A stretch of 64,000 nucleotides of DNA from Mesorhizobium sp. LSHC420B00 (GCF_000503055.1 NZ_AYVY01000008.1:82725-146724); one strand, 5' to 3'; counted from the stretch's first letter, positions 1 to 9,256 are shown. Translations and numbers: made by a program. Notes: a model not told the origin generated them from the sequence alone.

Positions 1-1
1 G

Positions 2-688
2 TTCAATTTCATCGCCGCCAGCGTCATGGTCTATGCGCTGGTGGGCATGCTGAAGCCGCCCGGCTCGATGGCGCCGCAGACGCGCACCTTCCTCGAAGGC
101 GCACAATTGCCGAAGCTCAACTGGATCATCGAATTGTTCGGCGCCAAAATCCGTTCGGCGCCGTTCAACGTCAGCTCGCTGCTGGCGCTGGCCATGGCCT
201 TTCTGGTGTGGGTCCTGATCTGGCGCACCAAGCTCGGCTACGAGATGCGTACCTACGGCCACAGCCCGAAAGCGGCGCGCTATGCCGGGATTTCGGAAAT
301 CCGCATCATCATCATTGCGATGATGATCTCGGGCGCGCTGGCCGGCATGATGGCGCTCAACCCGACGATGGGCGACCAGCACAATGTCGCGCTCGAATTC
401 GTTTCGGGCGCCGGTTTCGTCGGCATCGCGGTGGCGCTGATGGGGCGACTGCACCCGGTCGGCATCGTGCTTGCCGCAATCCTGTTCGGCATGCTCTACC
501 AGGGCGGCGCCGAGCTCGCCTTCGAGATGCCGGCGATCAGCCGCGACATGATCGTCATCATCCAGGGCCTGGTCATCCTGTTCGCCGGCGCGCTCGAGCA
601 TATGTTCCGGCCCTATGTCCAGGCGCTGTTCGCCTCGCTCAGCCCGAGATCGGTCGGCATGGAAGCGGTCAAGGGGAAGGGCGCCTGA
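2..688 (+). CDS. Nucleoside-type ABC transporter permease, 5' truncated by window edge
   Basis: Inner-membrane permease of the BPD_transp_2 (branched-chain amino acid/ribose-like) family, in the subgroup that works with BmpA-type nucleoside-binding lipoproteins. The frame is open from base 2, before the first ATG at 26, so the true start lies to the left of the window. The visible part has several hydrophobic segments and the family-like stretch GFVGIAVALMGRLHP. A second permease starts two bases after its stop, and cytidine deaminase, purine nucleoside phosphorylase and thymidine phosphorylase follow on the same strand. This makes nucleoside uptake the likely role (inference from context). 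The binding protein and ATPase are probably upstream of the window. Confidence 0.88.
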   Translation, partial: FNFIAASVMVYALVGMLKPPGSMAPQTRTFLEGAQLPKLNWIIELFGAKIRSAPFNVSSLLALAMAFLVWVLIWRTKLGYEMRTYGHSPKAARYAGISEIRIIIIAMMISGALAGMMALNPTMGDQHNVALEFVSGAGFVGIAVALMGRLHPVGIVLAAILFGMLYQGGAELAFEMPAISRDMIVIIQGLVILFAGALEHMFRPYVQALFASLSPRSVGMEAVKGKGA

Positions 689-689
689 G

Positions 690-1661
690 ATGGATTTCTT
701 CAACGCCATCGTACAGGTCCTGGACTCGACCATCCGTCTGTCGGTCCCCTTGCTGCTCGCCTGCCTCGCCGGCCTCTATTCAGAGCGGGCCGGCGTCTTC
801 GACATCGGGCTCGAAGGCAAGATGCTGGTTGGCGCCTTCGCCGGTGCCGCCGCCGCCTCGGTCTTCCACTCGGCTTATGTCGGCCTCGGCATGGCCATAC
901 TCATCTCGGTCGCCTTCGCGCTGATCCATGGCTTTGCCTCGATCACCCATCGCGGCAACCAGATCGTTTCCGGCGTCGCGATCAATTTCATCGCCGCCGG
1001 ATCGACGATCATGCTCGGCCAGGCCTGGTTCCAGCAAGGCGGGCGCACGCCGGCGCTGGCCGCCGGCGAGCGCTTCGAGACAATCATCTGGCCGGGCGCG
1101 GATGCGCTCAGGAGCGTGCCGATCCTCGGGCCGATCTATTCGGAACTCATCTCCGGCCACTCAGTGCTGGTCTATCTCGCCTTCCTGGCCGTGCCGTTCA
1201 CCTGGTGGGTGCTGTTCCGCACCCGCTTCGGCTTGCGCCTGCGCGCCGTCGGCGAGAACCCGGCCGCGGTCGATACCGCCGGCATATCGGTCGCCTGGCT
1301 GCGCTATCGGGCGCTGATCTGCACCGGCGTGCTCACCGGCATTGCAGGTGCCTACCTGTCGATGGTGCAGAATGGCGGCTTCGTGAAGGACATGACCGCC
1401 GGCAAGGGCTACATCGCGCTGGCCGCGCTGATCTTCGCCAAATGGAAACCGGTCAACGCCATGTTCGCCTGCCTGCTGTTCGGCTTCCTCGACGCGGCGT
1501 CGATCCGCCTGCAAGGCACGCCGCTGCCGCTGATCGGCAAGGTGCCGGTGCAATTCATGCAGGCGCTGCCCTATGTGCTGACCGTCATCCTGCTTGCAGG
1601 CTTCATCGGCAAGGCAATCCCGCCGCGTGCCGGCGGCGTGCCTTATGTCAAGGAACGCTGA
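690..1661 (+). CDS. Nucleoside-type ABC transporter permease (second subunit)
   Basis: Second inner-membrane permease of the same transporter, 323 aa, mostly hydrophobic. It carries the motif GLEGKMLVGAF near residue 45 and VSGVAINFIAAG near residue 105, both typical of BmpA-linked permeases. The ATG at 690 lies just after the TGA of the first permease, so the two are translationally close. The cytidine deaminase gene begins 6 bases after its stop. A longer in-frame extension to 615 would run through the upstream gene and is not credible. Substrate is inferred from the salvage genes downstream. Confidence 0.9.
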   Translation: MDFFNAIVQVLDSTIRLSVPLLLACLAGLYSERAGVFDIGLEGKMLVGAFAGAAAASVFHSAYVGLGMAILISVAFALIHGFASITHRGNQIVSGVAINFIAAGSTIMLGQAWFQQGGRTPALAAGERFETIIWPGADALRSVPILGPIYSELISGHSVLVYLAFLAVPFTWWVLFRTRFGLRLRAVGENPAAVDTAGISVAWLRYRALICTGVLTGIAGAYLSMVQNGGFVKDMTAGKGYIALAALIFAKWKPVNAMFACLLFGFLDAASIRLQGTPLPLIGKVPVQFMQALPYVLTVILLAGFIGKAIPPRAGGVPYVKER

Positions 1662-1667
1662 TTTATC

Positions 1668-2060
1668 ATGGCTCGTGATCTGTTCGAAGCGGCGAAAGCC
1701 GCCATGGCCAAGGCCTATGCGCCCTATTCGAAATTTCCGGTCGGCGCGGCGTTGCGCACCGAGGACGGCCGTGTCTTCACCGGCGCCAATGTCGAGATCG
1801 CGTCCTATCCGGAGGGCTGGTGCGCCGAAACCACCGCGCTCGGCCACTACATCATGGGTGGCGGCGGCAAGATTACGGAAATCGCCGTGATCGCCGAACG
1901 CGTGGCAAAATGCTCGCCCTGCGGCGGCTGCCGGCAGCGGCTGGCTGAATTCTGCCGGCCGGAAACGAAGTTCTATCTCTGCGATGATAGCGGCGTGGTC
2001 GAGACCGTGACCATGGGCGAGTTGCTGCCATACGGCTTCCAGGGCGATGTGTTGAAATGA
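1668..2060 (+). CDS. cdd: Cytidine deaminase
   Basis: Hydrolytic deamination of cytidine and deoxycytidine to uridine and deoxyuridine, cytoplasmic, pyrimidine salvage. The 130-aa length is normal for the homotetrameric class. The zinc site is visible: Cys52-Ala-Glu54 (Cys ligand and catalytic Glu), then Pro-Cys85-Gly-Gly-Cys88. The substrate-binding N-terminal pattern YAPYSKFPVGAAL is intact. It sits directly after the nucleoside permeases and overlaps the next gene by 4 bases (ATGA), which points to one transcript for uptake plus salvage. Confidence 0.95.
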   Translation: MARDLFEAAKAAMAKAYAPYSKFPVGAALRTEDGRVFTGANVEIASYPEGWCAETTALGHYIMGGGGKITEIAVIAERVAKCSPCGGCRQRLAEFCRPETKFYLCDDSGVVETVTMGELLPYGFQGDVLK

Positions 2061-2875
2061 AGGAAGCACTCGATCACCTCGTCGAAAGGCTGGACGGGCT
2101 GGCGCCGACCACTGCGCTGGTGCTGGGATCGGGGCTTGGCGGGCTTGTCGACAAGGTCGAGGATGCGGTGCGCATTTCCTATGCCGACTTGCAGGGCTTC
2201 CCCAGAAGCGGCGTCAGCGGCCATGCCGGCGAGGTGGTGGCGGGGCTCTTTGCCGGCACGCCGGTGCTGATGCTGTCCGGTCGCGCACACTATTACGAGC
2301 ACGGCAACGCGGCGGCGATGCGGCCTGCACTCGAGGTGCTCGCCGGCCTCGGCATCTCCAGGCTGATCCTCACCAACGCCGCCGGTTCGGTCGATCCCGG
2401 GATGGGCCCGGGCTCGGTGATGCTGATCACCGACCACATCAATTTCTCAGGCTCCAACCCGCTGATCGGCGAGCCGAGCGACCGCCGCTTCGTCGGCCTG
2501 ACCGAAGCATACGACGCCGGTCTCCGCTCCGCCATCGAGCAAGCCGCGAAGGCCACCGGTACCAGGCTGCACAAGGGCGTCTACATGTGGTTCTCCGGCC
2601 CATGCTTCGAGACGCCGGCCGAGATCCGCATGGCTCGCATCATGGGCGCCAACGCGGTCGGCATGTCGACGGTGCCGGAGGTCATTCTCGCCCGCTTCCT
2701 CGGGCTGCGCGTCGCAGCCTGTTCGGTCGTCACCAACCTTGCCGCCGGCATGACCGGAGCCGAGCTGTCGCACCAGGAGACCAAGGACATGGCGCCGGTC
2801 GGCGGCGCGCGGCTGGCGACCATTCTGCAGCGTGTTTTTCAGGACGGGCTTCCGGAGCACAGGGTAGACGCCTGA
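2057..2875 (+). CDS. punA: Purine nucleoside phosphorylase
   Basis: Phosphorolysis of purine (deoxy)nucleosides to base plus (deoxy)ribose-1-phosphate. At 272 aa this is the trimeric, mammalian-like PNP class and not the shorter hexameric DeoD. Motifs seen: LGSGLGGL (phosphate loop, near residue 25), GRAHYYEHG, and TNAAGSVDPGM, followed by the GMSTVPE element of the active site. It overlaps cdd by 4 bases and deoA by 1 base (TGATG), so translation is probably coupled across all three. Confidence 0.93.
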   Translation: MKEALDHLVERLDGLAPTTALVLGSGLGGLVDKVEDAVRISYADLQGFPRSGVSGHAGEVVAGLFAGTPVLMLSGRAHYYEHGNAAAMRPALEVLAGLGISRLILTNAAGSVDPGMGPGSVMLITDHINFSGSNPLIGEPSDRRFVGLTEAYDAGLRSAIEQAAKATGTRLHKGVYMWFSGPCFETPAEIRMARIMGANAVGMSTVPEVILARFLGLRVAACSVVTNLAAGMTGAELSHQETKDMAPVGGARLATILQRVFQDGLPEHRVDA

Positions 2876-4191
2876 TGCTTCCCCAGGAAATCATCCGCCG
2901 CAAGCGCGACGGTCAAAAACTCTCGGCTGAGGAGATATCGGCTTTCATCGAGGGCCTGACCGCCCGCACCGTTACCGACGCGCAGGTCGGCGCCTTCGCC
3001 ATGGCGGTGTTCTTCAACGGTATGAGCCGCGACGAGGTGGTGGCGCTGACTATGGCGATGCGCGATTCCGGCGATGTGCTCGACTGGTCGGATCTGCCCG
3101 GCCCGGTCACCGACAAGCATTCGACGGGCGGCGTCGGCGACAATGTCTCCTTGATGCTGGCACCGATCGTCGCTGCCTGCGGCGCCTATGTGCCGATGAT
3201 TTCCGGCAGGGGCCTCGGCCATACCGGCGGCACGCTGGACAAGATGGATGCCATCCCCGGCTACATCAGCCAGCCGGATGTTGCACGCTTCCGCAAGACC
3301 GTGCTCGAAACCGGCTGCGCCATCATCGGCCAGACCGCCGACCTCGCACCCGCCGACGCCAGGCTCTACGCCATCCGCGATGTGACGGGAACGGTGGAAT
3401 CGGTGCCGCTGATCACCGCTTCGATCCTGTCGAAGAAGCTGGCGGCCGGCATCAATTCGCTGGTGCTCGACGTCAAGGTCGGCAACGGCGCTTTCATGGA
3501 GAAATCGCGCGATGCAACGGTGCTGGCCAACAGCCTGGTCGACGTCGCCAATGGCGCCGGCCTTAGGGCCTCGGCGCTGGTCACCGGCATGAACGAGCCG
3601 CTGGCGTCCGCTGCCGGCAATGCGGTCGAGGTGCGCAACGCCGTCGACTTCCTCACCGGCCGCTTCCGCGACCGGCGGCTGGAGGAAGTGACGCTGGCGC
3701 TGGCCGCCGAGATGCTGCAATCGGCAGGCCTGGTGCCGTCCAACCAGGACGGCCTGCGTCGCGCCGCCGAGACGCTGGCCGGCGGTCGCGCCGCTGCCAT
3801 CTTCGCGCGCATGGTGGCGGCACTTGGCGGTCCCGCCGATTTCATCGAGAATCCGGAAAAATATCTGCCGAAAGCGGCAACGGAATTCGCCGTCAAGGCG
3901 AGCGCGAACGGCTTTGTCACCGGCATAGCAACCCGCGAGATCGGGCTTGCCGTGGTCGGGCTTGGCGGCGGGCGGACGCGGCCGGACGACAGGATCGATC
4001 ACGCCGTCGGCGTCACCAGGCTGCTGCCGGTCGGCGCTGAAGTGCGGACCGGCGAGGCGCTGGCGCTGGTCCATGCCCGCAATGCCGGGGATGCCGAGGC
4101 GGCCGCGGCCGCCGTGCTTTCGGCCTATACGATCGGGACTTCCAAACCGGCCGCGGAGAAAACCGTCATCCGGCGGATCCTGCCGCGCTGA
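2875..4191 (+). CDS. deoA: Thymidine phosphorylase
   Basis: Reversible phosphorolysis of thymidine/deoxyuridine to base and deoxyribose-1-phosphate. At 438 aa it has the length of the NP-II family (helical domain, glycosyltransferase family 3 domain, C-terminal PYNP domain). The signature KHSTGGVGDNVSLMLAP is near residue 80, followed by GRGLGHTGGTLDKMDAIPGY. The ATG at 2875 shares its A with the punA stop, so this start is set by the overlap. Last gene of the rightward salvage operon; the next gene is convergent, 3 bases away. Confidence 0.94.
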   Translation: MLPQEIIRRKRDGQKLSAEEISAFIEGLTARTVTDAQVGAFAMAVFFNGMSRDEVVALTMAMRDSGDVLDWSDLPGPVTDKHSTGGVGDNVSLMLAPIVAACGAYVPMISGRGLGHTGGTLDKMDAIPGYISQPDVARFRKTVLETGCAIIGQTADLAPADARLYAIRDVTGTVESVPLITASILSKKLAAGINSLVLDVKVGNGAFMEKSRDATVLANSLVDVANGAGLRASALVTGMNEPLASAAGNAVEVRNAVDFLTGRFRDRRLEEVTLALAAEMLQSAGLVPSNQDGLRRAAETLAGGRAAAIFARMVAALGGPADFIENPEKYLPKAATEFAVKASANGFVTGIATREIGLAVVGLGGGRTRPDDRIDHAVGVTRLLPVGAEVRTGEALALVHARNAGDAEAAAAAVLSAYTIGTSKPAAEKTVIRRILPR

Positions 4192-4194
4192 TAG

Positions 4195-4755
4195 TCACTG
4201 AACCAGCAGCAGCGTGCCGTCTTCGACCTGATATTTTTCGAGCCGCTGCAGAAAGCTCATGCCGATCAGGTTGGTGTGCAGCGCCCTGTCGTCGAGTACG
4301 ACGGCCTCGACGCCCTCGACGGTGATCCGGCCGATCTGCAGGCGGTCGATCGTCACCACGGCGGCCTTGATCGCACCGTTGGCGGTGTTGACCTGATGGC
4401 TGAAGTCGGTCGAATTGAGCGAGATGCCGATCCTGCGCGCAGTCGAGCTGTTGATGGCGACGAGCGTCGCACCGGTATCGATCATGCCTTCGATCTGGCG
4501 GCCGTTCAACTTGAAGACCGACATGAAATGCCCGCGCGCGTCCGCGGTGACGACGACCTTGCGGCCGAGCGGCTGCGGCGTCGCCGGCCTGTCCGGGACG
4601 GCGGCGAGGTTCAGGTCGGTTTGGGTGTCGGCCGGCTTGGCTCCGATGGCGGATTTCAACAGCCGCTCGATCGTCTGTGGATTCGACTGATAGACGATCG
4701 GCAGCGATGCCGACGTTCCGGCAAACACGCCAAGGATGAGAAGCTTGCGCAGCAT
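4195..4755 (-). CDS. Retropepsin-like aspartic protease, membrane-anchored (TIGR02281 type)
   Basis: 186-aa protein with one N-terminal hydrophobic segment (about residues 4-21, signal or anchor), a spacer, then a single retropepsin lobe. The catalytic triad Asp93-Thr-Gly is in the context MIDTGATLVAIN, and the second half has the LIGMSFLQRL flap-end pattern seen in bacterial clan AA proteases. Single-lobe proteases work as dimers (family knowledge). The natural substrate of this rhizobial group is unknown. It is convergent with deoA and followed at 4856 by upp on the same strand, with no obvious functional link. Confidence 0.85.
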   Translation of the reverse strand: MLRKLLILGVFAGTSASLPIVYQSNPQTIERLLKSAIGAKPADTQTDLNLAAVPDRPATPQPLGRKVVVTADARGHFMSVFKLNGRQIEGMIDTGATLVAINSSTARRIGISLNSTDFSHQVNTANGAIKAAVVTIDRLQIGRITVEGVEAVVLDDRALHTNLIGMSFLQRLEKYQVEDGTLLLVQ

Positions 4756-4855
4756 GGACCGGCCTTTGTGGTTGCCGATCCTTAGTCCGACAAGGTGTTT
4801 GCCGCTTTAACGAATGCGGAAACCAGCCGTTTGCGTAAACAATCGGTAAACGGAC

Positions 4856-5485
4856 CTATTTGGTGCCGTACATACGGTCGCCGGCATCGCCGAGGCCGGG
4901 CATGATGTAGCCCTTCTCGTTGAGTTGGCGGTCGATGGAAGCGGTGAAGACCGGAACATCGGGATGCGCCTGGGTAAAACGCTCGAGGCCCTCTGGTGCC
5001 GCCAACAGGCAGAGGAAGCGGATGTTGGTGGCGCCGCGGCCTTTCAGCTTGTCGATCGCCGCGATCGCCGAATTGGCGGTCGCCAGCATCGGATCGACGA
5101 CGATCACCAGCCGGTCGGCGAGGTCGCCCGGCGCCTTGAAGAAATATTCGACCGCTTCCAGCGTCTCATGGTCGCGGTAGAGGCCGATATGGGCGACACG
5201 CGCCGCCGGCACCAGATCGAGCAGGCCTTCGAGCAAGCCGTTGCCGGCGCGCAGCACAGAGGCGAAGACGAGTTTCTTGCCCTCCAGCGTCGGCGCCTCC
5301 ATCGTCTCGATCGGCGTCTCGATCGTCGTCGTGGTCAGTTCGAGGTTGCGGGTGACCTCATAGCCGAGCAGTAGCGAGATCTCGCGCAGCAGCCGCCGGA
5401 ACCCGGCCGTCGAGGTTTCCTTCTTGCGCATGATGGTCAGCTTGTGCTGGACAAGCGGATGGTCGACGACGGTGACGCCCTTCAT
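4856..5485 (-). CDS. upp: Uracil phosphoribosyltransferase
   Basis: Uracil + PRPP to UMP, cytoplasmic pyrimidine salvage. 209 aa, the usual length. The PRPP-binding stretch [14 protein letters not shown] is present (near residue 125-140), as are [13 protein letters not shown] and the C-terminal uracil-binding region with [18 protein letters not shown]. It consumes the uracil made by the cdd/deoA route on the opposite strand. The 136-bp gap upstream, towards add, holds a cluster of 9-base repeats described separately. Confidence 0.95.
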   Translation of the reverse strand: MKGVTVVDHPLVQHKLTIMRKKETSTAGFRRLLREISLLLGYEVTRNLELTTTTIETPIETMEAPTLEGKKLVFASVLRAGNGLLEGLLDLVPAARVAHIGLYRDHETLEAVEYFFKAPGDLADRLVIVVDPMLATANSAIAAIDKLKGRGATNIRFLCLLAAPEGLERFTQAHPDVPVFTASIDRQLNEKGYIMPGLGDAGDRMYGTK

Positions 5486-5504
5486 GGTGTTCTCCGAACT
5501 GCGC

Positions 5505-5548
5505 AGGTGAATAGTGAATGGTGTATGGTGAATAGTGAATAGTGAACT
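5505..5548. repeat. Short tandem 9-mer repeats (GTGAATAGT type)
   Basis: The + strand carries imperfect tandem copies of GTGAATAGT / GTGAATGGT / GTATGGT. A complementary copy, CACCATTCAC, lies at about 5616-5625, overlapping the end of add, so the array can fold on itself. It lies between add and upp in the likely 5' leader of upp. Seen directly; function unknown. Confidence 0.7.
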
Positions 5549-5621
5549 GGTTTGCGAGTCCTTGGTTGCGCGGAAAAACTCGCGGTTGACGGACCGAAGC
5601 GCCAGGCTCGCAATTCACCAT

Positions 5622-6596
5622 TCACCTGCCCTTGGCGCCGAGCCTGCCCAGCAGCGCCGCCCTGGTCTTCCTGTCGACGAAAGCTGCCTCGATGGCCGTC
5701 CTGGTGACGGCGGTGAGCGCCTTGTCATCCATCGCAAAATGTTCGGCGGCGATGTCGTATTCGCGCTTCAGCGAGGTCCAGAAATAGGGTGGGTCGTCGG
5801 AGTTGAGCGTCACCTTGCAGCCCGCCGCCCTCAAAGCAGGAAAGGGATGGTTGGCGAAGCTGTCGAAGATTTTCAGGGCGATGTTGGAGCCGGGGCAGCA
5901 TTCGAGCACGACGCCTTCGTCGGCGATGCGCCGCACGAGATCGGGGTTCTCGATGGCGCGCACGCCGTGGCCGATGCGAGAGGGGCGGATATGGTCGAGT
6001 GCCGCCTCGACGCTCTCCCAGCCCATCAATTCGCCTGCGTGCACGGTGATGCCGAGGCCGGCCTCGCGGGCGATCTCGAAGGCCCTGACATAATCTTCCA
6101 AATCGCCAATCCGCTCGTCGCCGGCGACGCCGAAGCCGGTGACCAGCGGATGCCCGCTGCGGGCGGCGAAACGCGCCGCCCGCTCGATCGATTCGACACC
6201 GAAATTGCGCACGCCGGTGACGATCATGCGGCCTTCGATGCCGGTCTTCGCCTTGGCGCGGGCCATGCCTTCGCCGAGCGCATCGGTATAGGCCTTCGGC
6301 GACAGCCCGGCCTTGCCGGCATGGTCGGGCGAGGTGAAAACCTCGGAATAGATGGCGCCGTCGCGGGCGAGGCTGGTCAGGTAGTGATCGGCCAGCCGCG
6401 CATAATCTTCTTCGGTGCGGAACAGGTCGGAGGAGAAGTCGTAGGCGGCGAGGAAGGAGGTGAAATCGTGCCAGGCGAAGGAGCCGTCCCGGATGTAGGG
6501 CGAGGCATCCCTGCCGTATTTCTCGGCCTGGCGGAGGACGAGTTCAGGCGCCGCTGCCCCTTCGATGTGGCAGTGCAGTTCTGCTTTCAAAGGCAT
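5622..6596 (-). CDS. add: Adenosine deaminase
   Basis: Adenosine/deoxyadenosine to inosine/deoxyinosine, zinc hydrolase of the amidohydrolase superfamily. 324 aa. Ligands and catalytic residues are visible: HCHIEG at residues 8-13 (the two His ligands), ITVHAGE (His ligand plus catalytic Glu), RIGHG (catalytic His) and LNSDDPPYF (Asp ligand). Add-family proteins include adenine deaminases, and the sequence alone does not exclude that activity. It transcribes towards upp, and inosine from it would feed the PNP encoded at 2057. Confidence 0.92.
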   Translation of the reverse strand: MPLKAELHCHIEGAAAPELVLRQAEKYGRDASPYIRDGSFAWHDFTSFLAAYDFSSDLFRTEEDYARLADHYLTSLARDGAIYSEVFTSPDHAGKAGLSPKAYTDALGEGMARAKAKTGIEGRMIVTGVRNFGVESIERAARFAARSGHPLVTGFGVAGDERIGDLEDYVRAFEIAREAGLGITVHAGELMGWESVEAALDHIRPSRIGHGVRAIENPDLVRRIADEGVVLECCPGSNIALKIFDSFANHPFPALRAAGCKVTLNSDDPPYFWTSLKREYDIAAEHFAMDDKALTAVTRTAIEAAFVDRKTRAALLGRLGAKGR

Positions 6597-6627
6597 TCAA
6601 TTATCCCGTCAGGCTTTTTCTTATGAC

Positions 6628-6672
6628 GCAGGTTCTTGTCGGAAAACCGTGCGACGCTTTTCCGGAACCTGC
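6628..6672. repeat. Palindromic intergenic repeat, copy 1 (RIME-like)
   Basis: Nested inverted repeat: outer arms GCAGGTTC (6628-6635) and GAACCTGC (6665-6672), inner arms GGAAAA (6641-6646) and TTTTCC (6658-6663), loop CCGTGCGACGC. The core AAAACCG-TGCG-CTTTT resembles the element at 44164-44213, so the two look like one dispersed family. It lies in the divergent intergene of add and ubiE. The RIME comparison is from memory of rhizobial intergenic mosaic elements, not from a search. Confidence 0.7.
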
Positions 6673-6763
6673 TTCGAAGCGCGGCCGAACACCGCGCCTT
6701 AAACAATAGCGCCCGCACCATCGATCGGCTATGGTCCCGCCGATTTTATGGCGGATCAAAACG

Positions 6764-7540
6764 ATGTCGGTTGAAAGAACCACGGCTGCGGGCGGCATGG
6801 AAACCTCCTATGGTTTCAAGCGGGTAGGGCCAGGCGACAAGCAGCCCCTGGTCAATGATGTTTTCCACAAGGTGGCGAACCGCTACGACCTGATGAACGA
6901 CCTGATGTCGGCCGGGTTGCATCGGTTGTGGAAGGACGCCATGGTCGCCTGGCTCAATCCACCGAAGCGGCCGGGCTGGCGCGTTCTCGACGTTGCCGGC
7001 GGCACCGGCGACGTCGCCTTCCGCATCGTCGGGGCGAGCGGCAGGCATGCCCATGCAACGGTTCTCGACATCAACGGCTCGATGCTCGCCGTCGGCCGCG
7101 ACCGAGCCGAGAAAAAGGGCCTGTCGGCAAATACCGATTTCGTCGAGGCCAATGCCGAGGAACTGCCTTTTGCCGACGCTACTTTCGATGCCTACACCAT
7201 TGCTTTCGGCATCCGCAACGTGCCGCGTATCGATGTGGCGCTTGCCGAAGCCTATCGCGTGCTGAAGCCTGGCGGGCGCTTTCTCTGCCTTGAATTTTCC
7301 GAGGTCGAGATGCCGCTGCTCGACAAGGTCTATGAGGCATGGTCGTTCAACGCCATCCCGCGGATCGGCAAGGCGGTGACCGGCGACGGCGAGCCCTACT
7401 CCTATCTGGTCGAATCGATCCGCAAATTTCCCAATCAGCAGAATTTCGCGGCGATGATCTCGCGCGCGGGCTTCGAGCGCGCCTCATTCCGCAACTATTC
7501 CGGCGGCATCGCCGCGCTTCATTCGGGCTGGAAGCTTTGA
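6764..7540 (+). CDS. ubiE: Demethylmenaquinone/ubiquinone C-methyltransferase UbiE
   Basis: SAM-dependent C-methylation of the ubiquinone ring precursor, cytoplasmic face of the membrane. 258 aa from the ATG at 6764; an in-frame ATG lies at 6731 but [11 protein letters not shown] fits the family N-terminus. Family motifs: [20 protein letters not shown] motif [12 protein letters not shown], and [20 protein letters not shown]. The C-terminal [15 protein letters not shown] is the conserved UbiE end. ubiB follows 70 bases downstream, the usual rhizobial order. Confidence 0.95.
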   Translation: MSVERTTAAGGMETSYGFKRVGPGDKQPLVNDVFHKVANRYDLMNDLMSAGLHRLWKDAMVAWLNPPKRPGWRVLDVAGGTGDVAFRIVGASGRHAHATVLDINGSMLAVGRDRAEKKGLSANTDFVEANAEELPFADATFDAYTIAFGIRNVPRIDVALAEAYRVLKPGGRFLCLEFSEVEMPLLDKVYEAWSFNAIPRIGKAVTGDGEPYSYLVESIRKFPNQQNFAAMISRAGFERASFRNYSGGIAALHSGWKL

Positions 7541-7610
7541 GGCTGGCCCGCATTTTCATAGCCCGACGTGCCTTTCGCCAGTTCAGGAAACCGGCAAGGC
7601 AAAGCCAGCC

Positions 7611-9185
7611 ATGAGCAGCATAGGCGCTGGTTTCAGGCTCGTGCGGGCCGGCTGGGTGCTGGTCCGCGAGGGTGTCATCGCGGCGTTGCCCGGCGACGAA
7701 CTCTTCGGCCTGCCGAAATTCGGCTGGCGCATGGCCCGGCTGTTCACCCGTCGCCGCGCGCTTGCCTACGAGCGCGGCGACCGGCTGGCCAAGGCGGTCG
7801 TGCGGCTCGGCCCATCCTACGTCAAGCTCGGCCAGTTCCTGGCGACGCGGCCGGACGTCGTCGGCAACGACATAGCGCTCGATCTCGCCATGCTGCAGGA
7901 CAAGATGCAGACATTTCCGAAAGCCGAAGCCATAGCGGCAATAGAGGCCTCGCTCGGACGCAAGGTCGGCGAGCTCTATGCCAGTTTTGGCGAGGCCGTC
8001 GCCGCCGCCTCGATCGCCCAGGTCCATACCGCCGAAACCCTGCAGGACGGCGTCGTTACCCGGGTGGCGGTGAAGGTCATCCGGCCGGGCGTGCGCCGCC
8101 GCTTCTTTCGCGATCTCGAGAGCTATTTCCTCGCCGCCCGGCTGCAGGAAAAATATATCCCGTCGTCGCGCCGGCTGCGGCCGGTCGAGGTGACGGAGAC
8201 GCTGGCCCAGACCACCAAGATCGAAATGGATTTGAGGCTGGAGGCGGCGGCTTTTTCGGAACTCGGCGAGAACACCAAGGACGATCCCGGCTTTCGCGTG
8301 CCGTCGGTCGACTGGGAGCGCACCGGCCGCGACGTGCTGACCATGGAATGGGTCGACGGCATCAAGTTGAACGATATTGCCGGCCTCGCCGCCGCCGGCC
8401 ACGACCTGAAGGCGATTGCCGCCAACCTGGTCCAGTCGTTCCTGCGCCATACGCTGCGTGACGGTTTCTTCCATGCCGACATGCATCCGGGCAACCTCTT
8501 CGTCGAGGCCGATGGCACCATCGTCGCCGTCGATCTCGGCATTGCCGGCCGGCTCGGCAGGAAGGAGCGCCGCTTCCTCGCCGAAATCCTCTACGGCTTC
8601 ATCACGCGCGATTACCAGCGCGTCGCCGAGGTGCATTTCGAGGCTGGCTACGTGCCGCGCCAGCACAATGTCGCAGCTTTCGCCCAGGCGATCCGGGCGA
8701 TCGGCGAACCGATCCACGGCCAGCCGGCCGAGACCATCTCGATGGCCAAGCTGCTGACGCTGCTGTTCGAGGTGACCGAGCTCTTCGACATGGCGACGCG
8801 ATCCGAGCTGGTGCTGCTGCAGAAGACCATGGTCGTTGTCGAGGGCGTCGCCCGCACCCTCGACCCGGCCTTCAACATGTGGAAGACGTCGGAACCTGTG
8901 GTCAGCGGCTGGATTGCCCGCAATCTCGGCCCGCGCGCTTTGCTGGCCGATGCGCGCGACGGCGCCAACGCGCTGCTGGCGCTGGCCCGCCAGGCGCCGG
9001 ACCTCGCCGCCCGCACCGAGCGGCTGTCGCGCGAGATCGACCTGATGGCCGAACACGGCCTGCGCTTCGACGAAAGGACCGCGCACGCGATCGGCAAGGC
9101 CGAGGCGCGCTACACCCGCTCCGGCCGGCTCGCGCTGTGGGTAATCGCATTGACGCTGGTGTACATCGCCTGGAAGCTGCTCTGA
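7611..9185 (+). CDS. ubiB: UbiB, atypical kinase-like ubiquinone biosynthesis protein
   Basis: ABC1/ADCK-type ATPase needed for ubiquinone synthesis. The family was first annotated as a 2-polyprenylphenol hydroxylase, but is better described as a kinase-like accessory ATPase. 524 aa. The family-specific VKLGQ motif is at residues 71-75. The catalytic-loop pattern HADMHPGNLFVEADG is near residue 285, followed by DLG for Mg binding. A C-terminal hydrophobic segment (ALWVIALTLVYIAW) would anchor it to the membrane. A perfect palindrome begins at the base after its stop codon. Confidence 0.94.
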   Translation: MSSIGAGFRLVRAGWVLVREGVIAALPGDELFGLPKFGWRMARLFTRRRALAYERGDRLAKAVVRLGPSYVKLGQFLATRPDVVGNDIALDLAMLQDKMQTFPKAEAIAAIEASLGRKVGELYASFGEAVAAASIAQVHTAETLQDGVVTRVAVKVIRPGVRRRFFRDLESYFLAARLQEKYIPSSRRLRPVEVTETLAQTTKIEMDLRLEAAAFSELGENTKDDPGFRVPSVDWERTGRDVLTMEWVDGIKLNDIAGLAAAGHDLKAIAANLVQSFLRHTLRDGFFHADMHPGNLFVEADGTIVAVDLGIAGRLGRKERRFLAEILYGFITRDYQRVAEVHFEAGYVPRQHNVAAFAQAIRAIGEPIHGQPAETISMAKLLTLLFEVTELFDMATRSELVLLQKTMVVVEGVARTLDPAFNMWKTSEPVVSGWIARNLGPRALLADARDGANALLALARQAPDLAARTERLSREIDLMAEHGLRFDERTAHAIGKAEARYTRSGRLALWVIALTLVYIAWKLL

Positions 9186-9214
9186 TTGCAATGACAGCAG
9201 TGCTGTCATTGCAA
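9186..9214. promoter_or_regulatory. Perfect 13-bp-arm palindrome, likely toxin-antitoxin operator
   Basis: Arms TTGCAATGACAGC (9186-9198) and GCTGTCATTGCAA (9202-9214) around AGT. No T-run follows, so an operator is more likely than a terminator. The right arm overlaps the putative -35 box of the antitoxin gene, as expected for an autoregulated RHH antitoxin (inference). Confidence 0.65.
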
Positions 9215-9237
9215 GCACGCTGCTTGTCGCTTATGTT
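9209..9237 (+). promoter_or_regulatory. Sigma-70-like promoter of the toxin-antitoxin pair
   Basis: -35 TTGCAA (9209-9214), 17-bp spacer, -10 TATGTT (9232-9237), about 20 bp upstream of the antitoxin ATG at 9257. The -35 lies inside the palindrome. Confidence 0.5.
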
Positions 9238-9256
9238 AACGGCGAGGAGCTACGCT

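Noticed and set aside
7347-9218. 623-codon open frame on the minus strand opposite ubiB
   Set aside because: It is the antisense shadow of ubiE/ubiB. Composition is His/Arg/Gln-heavy as expected from high-GC antisense frames, and it shows no motif.
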